Source of the DNA: Deltaproteobacteria bacterium | GTDB taxonomy: Bacteria > Desulfobacterota > Desulfarculia > Adiutricales > Adiutricaceae | NCBI GenBank assembly: GCA_031269135.1 | Contig: JAISZP010000035.1 | Span: forward strand, 1 to 5,706 | Direction of reading: 5' to 3' | DNA length: 5,706 nt | In this document: in pieces, positions 1 to 5,706 of the stretch | Position numbering within the stretch: position 1 is the first letter of the stretch | How the letters are laid out: every line of letters begins with the position of its first letter | The notes under the pieces: model-generated | What the model was told of the DNA's origin: nothing | Seen by the model: the letters and a program-made list of their open reading frames with translations, nothing else | Database searches by the model: none | Translations under genes and position numbers: made by a program

Positions 1-1593
1 AACGCTTTGAGCGAAAATCAAAGTTTCGACACCCTGGCCATAGAGCAGCTGCTCAAGAGCATCGACGAGCTTTTCGACGCCCTCGTCAAGAGCGACGTCG
101 CGCCGGAGGTCAGTCTGGAGTCGTTTCGCCCATGGCTCAACAGGGCCATAAGTTCAATTCTCACCGAGCCTTATCCCGATAAATCGAACGGAATCATCAT
201 TTCCGACTATAATTCCCTTCATGGCGCCTTCTTCGATCGACTCTTTTTGATGGGCCTAAATGATAGGGTCTTTCCCATAGCCAAGGCGGAAAGCAGCTTT
301 TGGCCCGAGAGCTTGATAACCGCCCTGGCTTCGACCTCGCTTGGTCGAAGGCTTTGGTCCAACGCCTCCGAAACTTATCAGCTCCAGGAGGAGATATTCG
401 CTCAGGCTCTGAGTCAAGCGAAAAAAGTGGTCGTCTCCTACCATAGCGCCAATAATGATTTGCGGCCCGCTCTCCATTCCCCCATAATCGAAAGTCTAAA
501 AAGTCTCTGGCCGGAAGGCGCCGTTCCTCATCAGCGCACCAACTGGCCGCTTCCCCCTGAGCCGCAGAAGATCCGCGACAGCGGCGAGCTTTGGCTTCAT
601 CTGGCTCTCCAAAATCCCAAAGGCCCGGCGCCTAAAGAGTTTTTGGAGCTTTCAGGTTTCGACTCGAAAGCGGATGAAAAATGGCGCTCCATAGGCCTTC
701 GCCGCAGCCGAATCAATGGCGCCCAATCGCATCTGTTCGAGCATCATCTGGCCGCTTGGCTCAAGACCCTCGACCGCGACGAGAACGCCGCCGCGGTCGT
801 CAATCTGACGATGCTCACTTCTTACGCCAACTGTCCAAGAAGCTTTTGGTACGACCAGATTCTGGGTTTGGAAGGCCCTAACGAACTTATTGAGCAGTGG
901 TCCAACGCGGATCGCGGCGTGGTCATCCATCAGATACTGGAGAAGTTTCTTTCGCCTCTCAGAGACGACAAAGACGCCGACGTGGGGGCGAGTCGCCTTA
1001 GATACATCCTTTGGGAACTCGCTCATAAAAACTCCTGCCGCGCTCCTGTCGGCCGAAAACCGTTATGGGAAGCCAAAGTCCATCACTTGGAAAAAATAAT
1101 GCTCGATTGGCTCAGTCGCCAGGACGGCTTTAAGGGCGCCTGCATCGAGGCCCTGGAATGGTCTTTCGCCTATATGGTTCAGACGGCCTGCGGACCGATG
1201 ACGATTAAAGGCCGCGTCGACCGCATCGACAGGGAAAACGCGCGCGTCATCGTCAGGGATTACAAGTCGGCCAATAAAAACGACGCCTATTGGAAGGTTT
1301 ACGATCCCGCCAAAGAGGATCAGTCTCGCCCTCTTGAGCAGTATCCCATGGTGCTTTACGGTTTGGCCGCAGCCAAAAATTTCAAGGCTGAACCAACGTT
1401 GCTGGTGGAATTCGTCGATCCCCAAGAAAAAGCCCCGATTGTGGAAATCACCAAGGGCGACGAAACAATCTTCTCGCGGATATGGGAGCAAATCAACACC
1501 GGGCTGACGGCAAAAACCGACGACCAACAAGCCTGCGGCTATTGCGACTACTTACGACTTTGCCACAGAGGACCATATGTCTCACAAGTTTGA
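1..1593 (+). CDS. addB: AddB-like helicase-nuclease subunit, 5'-truncated by the window edge
   Basis: C-terminal ~530 residues of an AddB/RexB-type subunit, which pairs with AddA to unwind and resect double-strand breaks before RecA loading. The frame is already open at base 1. The TTG at 7 has no visible ribosome site and the family usually exceeds 900 residues, so the true start lies upstream. The part seen begins in the degenerate helicase domain, with the family-typical FDRLFLMGLNDRVFP segment at about 229-273. A PD-(D/E)XK nuclease follows: RGVVIHQILEKF (from 913), GRVDRID with the likely catalytic Asp codon at 1219, DYK at 1258-1266, and a Gln at 1339 before the YPMVLY helix. One Cys (codon 832) plus C-x2-C-x5-C (codons 1534, 1543, 1561) match the AddB [4Fe-4S] staple. 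Whether the N-terminus has a Walker A cannot be judged here. The last codons overlap the addA start. AddB identity is well supported by motifs and by the AddA neighbour; no homology search was possible. Confidence 0.87.
   Translation, partial: NALSENQSFDTLAIEQLLKSIDELFDALVKSDVAPEVSLESFRPWLNRAISSILTEPYPDKSNGIIISDYNSLHGAFFDRLFLMGLNDRVFPIAKAESSFWPESLITALASTSLGRRLWSNASETYQLQEEIFAQALSQAKKVVVSYHSANNDLRPALHSPIIESLKSLWPEGAVPHQRTNWPLPPEPQKIRDSGELWLHLALQNPKGPAPKEFLELSGFDSKADEKWRSIGLRRSRINGAQSHLFEHHLAAWLKTLDRDENAAAVVNLTMLTSYANCPRSFWYDQILGLEGPNELIEQWSNADRGVVIHQILEKFLSPLRDDKDADVGASRLRYILWELAHKNSCRAPVGRKPLWEAKVHHLEKIMLDWLSRQDGFKGACIEALEWSFAYMVQTACGPMTIKGRVDRIDRENARVIVRDYKSANKNDAYWKVYDPAKEDQSRPLEQYPMVLYGLAAAKNFKAEPTLLVEFVDPQEKAPIVEITKGDETIFSRIWEQINTGLTAKTDDQQACGYCDYLRLCHRGPYVSQV
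1567..1572 (+). promoter_or_regulatory. Ribosome binding site for addA inside the addB 3' end
   Basis: AGAGGA lies 4 nt before the ATG at 1577, within the codons for the last Cys and following residues of addB. It fixes the addA start and means ribosomes finishing addB at the TGA at 1591-1593 pass over the addA initiation site, as expected for translational coupling and balanced subunit synthesis. The spacing is slightly short. Confidence 0.6.
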
Positions 1594-4500
1594 CGATTCC
1601 CAGCAAGAGGTTTTAGACAGTCGCTCGAATTTTTGCGTAGTGGCCGGCGCCGGCAGCGGCAAGACCGGGACGTTGGTGGAATACATCGTGCGCTTCATCG
1701 AAGGCGATCCGGTCAATAATTCGATCGTCAACGTCTTGGCCATGACTTTCAGCGAAAAAGCGGCTTCCGAGATGCGCGAGAGAGTCGCGGGTTCGATCTT
1801 GAATCGTTTAAGAGCGGCCAGAGACGTAGGCGACGATAAACTCAGACAAGTCTGGGAGCGGGAACTCAGAAGACTCGCTCAGGCCGAGATAAGCACCATC
1901 CATAGCTATTGCTTGGGCTTGATAACGACGTATTCGCATCTTTTGGGCCTTCCCTCGGATATCGACGTAAATCCAAGCGACGATCCCATCAGAGGGCATT
2001 TGCCGGAGATCGTCACAGACCTTTTGCACGAGCGCCAAGAGGATCTGTTTTTTCTCTCGAAAACCATACCGCTGAGTTCCTTTCGCTTCGGCGGCTCTTT
2101 GACCGACTGGATCGTCAGCTGCCTAAATAGGATCTCGGCCTGGGGTCTGCCGTCTGTGGGCCCCGCCTTATCGACGGATGAAAATTTATCGCTGCCCAAC
2201 GTATTGGCGTATTTCCGCAAAACCGTCCGCGATGTGCTCAACTATGTGGTAAGTCCGGCGTATGACGTGGTTAAATATCCTGACGGCGTCGACGCCATCA
2301 AGTATCTCTCCAACGTCGTCTGCCGAGCTGAAAGCGACGACTTGCGCAGCGCGGCGATGATGCTCAATGAGTATTACGCCCAAAAAAACATTTTTTCTCT
2401 TTGGAGGACCAGAGAGACTAAACAATATCATCAAGATCTAAATCAAGCCGCCCAGTGGCTGGAAGACGGCGTCGCCGCCTTGGAGGCGCCGGAGTTCACC
2501 GAATCGCTGGCGCGTTTGGTGAACATCATAAACTCGCGGCTGAAGGATTACAGGTTTTCCAGATCGCTTCTGAGCTTCGACGATATATTGTCTCAGGCCC
2601 GCGCTCTTCTTAAAGGGCACTCTCAGGTGCGTTCCGAACAGTCCCGGAAATGGCGCTTGATTTTAGTCGACGAGTTTCAGGACACCAACCGCCTCCAAGC
2701 CGACATCATAAGTCAGCTGCTTTGCGATCCTCTGAACCCGGCGGAGGATTTCAGTTCCGTCGATTGGAGGAACACCGCTCCGAGACTTAAGGTGGTTGGA
2801 GACCCCAAGCAGTCGATCTATCGTTTCCGGGGTTCCGAACCATCGATCATGAATAATCTCGCCGTCGATCTTAAAGCCGCCGGAGGCGAGCACATAACTC
2901 TCGACACCAATTACCGCACCCAAAAACCTTTGATTGAAGCCTTCAATGCGCTTTTCGAAGGCTATCTCACTGAAGAATATACAATCCAGAAAAGCAAAAG
3001 GGATTCTCTCTATTCCCCAAAACCCATAGCTTGGCTCAACGGAGCGGACGACGAAAGACCGAGGGCCAGATATTTGGACCCGCAGGTTCAAGCGGGTTTT
3101 CTGGTCGATTATCTGAAGATTTTATTCAGCGGAGAGGCCGGAATTCATATAGGCGAAAAATCGCCCGCCGGAGACGTCTCCAGACTCCCCGCTCCAGGCG
3201 ACGTAGCCGTTTTGCTGAGGCAAAAGACCAATTCGCATATCTATCAAGACGCTTTGACCGCCGCCGGGTGGTCTTGTCACACCTTAAAGGGCGGGGAACT
3301 TTTCGAATTTCCCGAGATTGCCGGGCTGGCCGCGGCTTATTTGTATCTGAGAGGAAGGGACCTTGATTATAACCTCCACGCGGTTTTGTCGTCTCCGCTG
3401 GGACCGGTTTCCGATGAGACCTTGACCTCTCTGGCCTGGCCGGAGGCGCCGGAGGGGGTTCGCAAGGGACTGTCGCACTATTTCAAGGACAAAAGTCAAC
3501 TCTGGCCGGAATCGATCGAGCCCAGCGATCTGGTCGTCTTAAACGAAGTCAGGGAACTGCTTTTGACCCTCAAACCTTTCGCAAGTCTCAGGCCGCCGGG
3601 CGAGATCATCGAGGCCATCGTCGAAGAGCGGCATTTGCTTCCCCTTTTGATTTCCGGAGACGAGGGCTCCACTGAACGTGTGAGAAACGTCCAGTATTTC
3701 ATGTCCGTAATCAAAGACATACCCCTGAGCTCCCCATCAGAACCCTTCAGCGCCGCCGACGAAATAATGGAGTTGTGGAAGAGCGGTTTGTCCAAAGGCG
3801 AGGACGACGTGGAGGGAGACGAGGAACTGCCGGAGCAAGGTTCAATCAACATAATGACCGTCCACAAGTCCAAGGGACTGGAATTTCCGATAGTCGTCAT
3901 AGCTGAGGCCGATCGCGCCCCGCAAACTCGCACTGATGGTCTCATAATCAGCGAAGAGGGGAACGTCGCGATTAAATTCTACTCAAATACGCTGGGTAAA
4001 AAAGTCGAGCCGCCGGAATATAAAAAGCTGAAGGAAATCGAAAGTGAATTCGCTTTGGCGGAAAATAAGCGTTTGTTCTATGTCGCGGCCACCAGAGCCA
4101 GAGACCATTTGGTCGTAATAGGAAAACAATTTAAAAACCCGACAGCCTCATGGCTGTCGTATTTAACCGATAAGAAGCAATGTGAGCCTTTCGTGGAGAA
4201 ACATCTTTGGACTTCCCGGATTGCGGGTTACCGCAGCGGCGAACAAAGCGCGGCCTCTGAAGAGTCTATTTCGAGTAACGAAAAGTCGATTGACGAAAAG
4301 CCGATTAATAAGAAGTCGATTAAGGGCCGGTCGATTAATGAAAACAGAATCGATCCTTTACAAAAAACCGAGTTGTCGGCCCAAATTAACCAGCAAACCC
4401 AGATTAACCAGCCGGCCCAGATAAAACCGCCATCTCAAATAAACCCGTCGGCCCAGATAAACCAGCCGACTCAAATAAACCCTCTTTTAATCTTGCCGCC

Positions 4501-5137
4501 GCCGGAAAACCGGGCTTTGTCCATGACGGTGACCATCTACAGTCGCTTTTACGTCAATTTAAAACAGGGGGCCACCTTTAAGCAGGCTATGGAAAACGCC
4601 TTGTCGGCTCAATATCAGCAGGACCATGTGGCTAGCGGTTCAGTCGGACCCCAAGGACCCACCAATCCGATCGATAGGGGCAACATCTTTCACGCGGTCA
4701 TGGAGGCTTCGGATTTCAGCTTGACCGAGGCGCTCTATGAGGATCTCGTCGATAGACAGGCCGCGATACTAAACCTTAAGCCGACTTATCAAGAGATTTC
4801 TTTTCTGGCGAGTAAGGCTATGGCCTTTCAAAACTCCAGTATCGGGCAAGATCTGATTGAAACGTTGCTCGCCGGAGACAGTTTCGTGAGACGGGAATGG
4901 CCTTTTTGGTTAAGACTTCCCAGCGATGAATTCGATAACGGTCCCATAACGCTCAGCGGAACTATGGATTTGTTTTTTATAAATAAAGAGGGAGTCGGTA
5001 GAGTAGTTGATTACAAACTGGCGAAAGCGTCTCGAAATGAGGCTTACGAAAAACAGATACAACTTTACCGTCTGGCCATAGAAAAGGCTGGTTTTAAAGG
5101 TGAAATAAAATCAGATCTCTGGTTTTGCGGGGCCTAA
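1577..5137 (+). CDS. addA: AddA-like ATP-dependent helicase-nuclease subunit
   Basis: The motor subunit of the AddAB complex: a 3'-5' SF1A (UvrD/RecB-family) helicase fused to a PD-(D/E)XK nuclease, for processing of broken DNA ends in the cytoplasm. Motifs in order: Q motif (Q9/Q10), Walker A AGAGSGKT (23-30, Lys29), motif Ia TFSEKAASEM (57-66), TIHSYC (107-112), Walker B VDEFQDT (364-370), motif III VGDPKQSIYRFRG (407-419), motif IV LDTNYRT (442-448), motif V TVHKSKGLEFP (761-771) and motif VI LFYVAATRAR (833-842). The helicase core ends near residue 880. A low-complexity repeat linker (about 890-975) leads to the nuclease from about 980: RGNIFH with His1039, Asp1131 in GTMDL, DYK 1145-1147 and Q1160-x3-Y1164. 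All catalytic positions are present, so it should be active in both functions. At 1186 residues the length is normal for AddA. The ATG is chosen because of its AGAGGA site and because the Q motif follows at once. It overlaps addB by 17 bp. The repeated linker is the only oddity. Confidence 0.92.
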   Translation: MSHKFDDSQQEVLDSRSNFCVVAGAGSGKTGTLVEYIVRFIEGDPVNNSIVNVLAMTFSEKAASEMRERVAGSILNRLRAARDVGDDKLRQVWERELRRLAQAEISTIHSYCLGLITTYSHLLGLPSDIDVNPSDDPIRGHLPEIVTDLLHERQEDLFFLSKTIPLSSFRFGGSLTDWIVSCLNRISAWGLPSVGPALSTDENLSLPNVLAYFRKTVRDVLNYVVSPAYDVVKYPDGVDAIKYLSNVVCRAESDDLRSAAMMLNEYYAQKNIFSLWRTRETKQYHQDLNQAAQWLEDGVAALEAPEFTESLARLVNIINSRLKDYRFSRSLLSFDDILSQARALLKGHSQVRSEQSRKWRLILVDEFQDTNRLQADIISQLLCDPLNPAEDFSSVDWRNTAPRLKVVGDPKQSIYRFRGSEPSIMNNLAVDLKAAGGEHITLDTNYRTQKPLIEAFNALFEGYLTEEYTIQKSKRDSLYSPKPIAWLNGADDERPRARYLDPQVQAGFLVDYLKILFSGEAGIHIGEKSPAGDVSRLPAPGDVAVLLRQKTNSHIYQDALTAAGWSCHTLKGGELFEFPEIAGLAAAYLYLRGRDLDYNLHAVLSSPLGPVSDETLTSLAWPEAPEGVRKGLSHYFKDKSQLWPESIEPSDLVVLNEVRELLLTLKPFASLRPPGEIIEAIVEERHLLPLLISGDEGSTERVRNVQYFMSVIKDIPLSSPSEPFSAADEIMELWKSGLSKGEDDVEGDEELPEQGSINIMTVHKSKGLEFPIVVIAEADRAPQTRTDGLIISEEGNVAIKFYSNTLGKKVEPPEYKKLKEIESEFALAENKRLFYVAATRARDHLVVIGKQFKNPTASWLSYLTDKKQCEPFVEKHLWTSRIAGYRSGEQSAASEESISSNEKSIDEKPINKKSIKGRSINENRIDPLQKTELSAQINQQTQINQPAQIKPPSQINPSAQINQPTQINPLLILPPPENRALSMTVTIYSRFYVNLKQGATFKQAMENALSAQYQQDHVASGSVGPQGPTNPIDRGNIFHAVMEASDFSLTEALYEDLVDRQAAILNLKPTYQEISFLASKAMAFQNSSIGQDLIETLLAGDSFVRREWPFWLRLPSDEFDNGPITLSGTMDLFFINKEGVGRVVDYKLAKASRNEAYEKQIQLYRLAIEKAGFKGEIKSDLWFCGA
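4283..4357 (+). repeat. 15-bp coding minisatellite in the addA linker
   Basis: Four 15-bp units (4283-4297, 4298-4312, 4313-4327, 4328-4342) with consensus near AAGTCGATTAATGAA encode KSIDE, KPINK, KSIKG and RSINE, AddA residues 903-922. A decayed fifth unit encodes NRIDP. A related piece (ESISS, from 4262) lies just upstream. The unit length is a multiple of three, so copy-number changes keep the frame. The encoded linker is hydrophilic and strongly charged and is probably disordered. Confidence 0.85.
4379..4486 (+). repeat. 18-bp coding minisatellite in the addA linker
   Basis: Six contiguous 18-bp units (starts at 4379, 4397, 4415, 4433, 4451, 4469) encode AQINQQ, TQINQP, AQIKPP, SQINPS, AQINQP and TQINPL, AddA residues 935-970. 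The array is rich in Gln, Pro and Asn and unlike anything in the helicase or nuclease folds. The units differ mostly at third positions and in the last two codons, so the array is not brand new. It starts 21 bp after the decayed fifth unit of the 15-bp array and ends just before the nuclease domain. Confidence 0.9.
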
Positions 5138-5145
5138 ATTTTTTT

Positions 5146-5165
5146 GCTTGGCGAGTCGCCGAAGC
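5146..5165 (+). other. Stem-loop in the addA 3' UTR
   Basis: GCTT-GGCG pairs with CGCC-AAGC around an AGT loop, with one bulged G at 5161, giving eight base pairs. It begins 8 nt after the addA stop, directly after a run of seven T. The T run is on the wrong side for a plus-strand terminator, so the likely role, if any, is protecting the 3' end of the mRNA or pausing. This is inferred from base pairing only. Confidence 0.45.
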
Positions 5166-5180
5166 CTTCATAGCCAAAAT

Positions 5181-5201
5181 TGCCATACCGGCATATTTTT
5201 T
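5181..5201 (+). terminator. Weak possible terminator hairpin
   Basis: A 4-bp stem, TGCC/GGCA, with an ATACC loop is followed within 2 nt by a run of six T (5196-5201). The stem is too short to be a confident terminator. It may be an auxiliary site ahead of the stronger one at 5280-5306. Confidence 0.25.
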
Positions 5202-5231
5202 GAAAGATGAAACCGCCCATAATCATGCTTG

Positions 5232-5261
5232 ATTGGGTTTGATTGCTTTTAATTGCTTTTA
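5232..5261. repeat. 10-bp tandem repeat, AT-rich
   Basis: ATTGCTTTTA occurs twice back to back (5242-5251 and 5252-5261), with a degenerate copy just before (ATTGGGTTTG, 5232-5241, 7 of 10 matching). It sits about 20 bp upstream of the strong terminator. It is probably simple sequence drift; no function is evident. Confidence 0.5.
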
Positions 5262-5279
5262 ATCTAAGTAGATTTAATC

Positions 5280-5306
5280 AACCGCAGCTCCGCTGCGGTT
5301 TTTTTT
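5280..5306 (+). terminator. Strong rho-independent terminator of the addBA operon
   Basis: AACCGCAGC pairs perfectly with GCTGCGGTT around a TCC loop (9 bp, mostly GC) and runs straight into a T tract ending at 5306. This is the classic intrinsic terminator layout on the plus strand. It lies about 140 nt after the addA stop with no gene between, so it most likely ends the addBA transcript. The sequence on the other side (GATTTAATCA) has no long A run, so activity for minus-strand transcripts is not expected to be strong. Confidence 0.88.
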
Positions 5307-5525
5307 CTCTTTTCTTCCGGCTTTTCTTGTCGACCGAACCTCTGGATGCCGCAATAACGACAAAAGGCTATTTGCGTCTCGACAGCAGGTAAAGATGCGT
5401 ATGGACATGCAATCTAAAATTTCGGGAAAAATCAAGGAAAATAAAAAGATTATAAAAAGAAACACTCAAAAAAGCTTCTATTATTCAAGGCAGCCGTCAA
5501 ATCGGCGCTCTTGTCGACATGATGC

Positions 5526-5543
5526 CCGCAGTCTCTGCTGCGG
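5526..5543. other. GC-rich hairpin related to the terminator stem
   Basis: CCGCAG pairs with CTGCGG around TCTCTG. An alternative fold pairs GCAG with CTGC around TCT. The right arm with its neighbours, GCTGCGGT at 5537-5544, repeats exactly the right arm of the terminator at 5292-5299. No T tract follows, so it should not terminate transcription by itself. Confidence 0.45.
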
Positions 5544-5558
5544 TGCAGTTCATAAACC

Positions 5559-5596
5559 AATACGTCGTCAAATATCTAATACGTCATCAAATATCT
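5559..5596. repeat. 19-bp tandem duplication
   Basis: AATACGTCGTCAAATATCT (5559-5577) is followed immediately by the same 19 bases with one change, G to A at the ninth position (5578-5596). It lies about 50 bp upstream of a possible gene start at 5649, so a duplicated protein-binding site is conceivable, but a simple slippage duplication is equally likely. Confidence 0.75.
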
Positions 5597-5648
5597 AACA
5601 TGTTCGGCTGTCGATAATCAGATAATTTAAATTGCCTTTTGGTGTTTT

Positions 5649-5706
5649 ATGTCGTTTATTGGTTTTTTGCCGAGACGCCGGGTCGTTTACTCTCTCTTGA
5701 TCGCTT
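5649..5706 (+). CDS. Possible start of a further gene, cut by the window edge
   Basis: An ATG at 5649 opens a frame that stays open for 19 codons to the end of the window: MSFIGFLPRRRVVYSLLIA. A short hydrophobic start, three arginines, then a hydrophobic run would suit the N-terminus of a membrane-anchored or exported protein. Against it, no good Shine-Dalgarno sequence is visible, since the preceding bases are T-rich, and 58 bp is too short to judge coding character. No function can be assigned. Confidence 0.22.
   Translation, partial: MSFIGFLPRRRVVYSLLIA

Larger units (their letters stand above)
5138..5648. other. AT-rich intergenic region after addA
   Basis: No convincing complete gene was found in these ~510 bp on either strand. 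The composition shifts clearly to AT-rich, with an A-rich stretch around 5415-5475. What it holds is listed separately: an imperfect hairpin after the addA stop, a weak hairpin with a T run, a 10-bp tandem repeat, a strong terminator, a hairpin sharing stem sequence with that terminator, and a 19-bp tandem duplication. I see no tRNA-like cloverleaf, riboswitch core or insertion-sequence ends. Confidence 0.7.

Noticed and set aside
7..9. TTG at 7 as the true addB start
   Set aside because: The frame is open to the window edge, and the protein would lack the N-terminal half found in AddB proteins, so the gene is more likely cut by the window.
652..1530. Long minus-strand ORFs antisense to addB
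   Set aside because: They mirror the codon bias of addB, which clearly encodes conserved nuclease motifs; the antisense translations show no family motifs.
4182..4424. Alternative-frame plus-strand ORF with repeated SRL-type peptide
   Set aside because: Its repeats arise because the minisatellite periods are multiples of three and stay open in other frames. The addA frame is the real one.
4283..4486. CRISPR-like array
   Set aside because: Units are 15 and 18 bp, contiguous without spacers, and lie in frame inside addA, so they are coding tandem repeats.
5274..5465. Minus-strand 63-codon ORF with a hydrophobic start
   Set aside because: It spans the plus-strand terminator, and its Phe/Ile/Leu-rich start is simply the complement of the A-rich stretch. 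No ribosome site or recognisable domain.
5395..5598. Plus-strand 67-codon ORF in the intergenic region, lysine-rich at its start
   Set aside because: Only a weak AGG lies upstream; the composition follows the A-rich DNA, and the frame runs through the hairpin at 5526 and the 19-bp duplication. No recognisable family, so probably not a gene.
5613..5626. Two GATAAT hexamers resembling -10 boxes upstream of 5649
   Set aside because: No TTGACA-like -35 box at suitable spacing for either, and the region is AT-rich enough for such hexamers to occur by chance.

Overview
The window is filled mainly by two adjacent plus-strand genes that look like an AddAB-type (RexAB/RecBCD-like) double-strand-break repair helicase-nuclease. 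The first gene, addB, enters from the left edge without its N-terminal part and ends at 1593. The second, addA, is complete at 1577..5137 (1186 codons). They overlap by 17 bp, and an AGAGGA ribosome binding site for addA lies inside the end of addB, so they are almost certainly co-transcribed and translationally coupled.

Within the heterodimer, AddA is the active SF1A (UvrD-like) helicase. It has all the expected ATPase motifs and a C-terminal PD-(D/E)XK nuclease. AddB supplies a helicase-like scaffold and a second PD-(D/E)XK nuclease, framed by one upstream and three C-terminal cysteines that fit the family's [4Fe-4S] 'iron staple'. The complex is expected to unwind and resect broken DNA ends in the cytoplasm and make 3' single strands for RecA.

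The most distinctive feature is the linker joining the AddA helicase to its nuclease. It is built from two adjacent in-frame minisatellites, one with a 15-bp period and one with an 18-bp period.

The last ~570 bp (5138-5706) are AT-richer and carry no convincing complete gene. They hold a stem-loop just past the addA stop, a strong rho-independent terminator at 5280-5306, a 10-bp tandem repeat, a second GC-rich hairpin sharing stem sequence with the terminator, a 19-bp tandem duplication, and possibly the first 19 codons of a further gene running off the right edge.

The organism is a bacterium of moderate GC content with AddAB rather than RecBCD. The sequence style is compatible with a deltaproteobacterial (Desulfobacterota-like) or other Gram-negative lineage, but this is a weak guess. 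I see no phage, transposon, CRISPR or defence cassette. The window looks like a chromosomal housekeeping locus, and I found no clear previously undescribed system.
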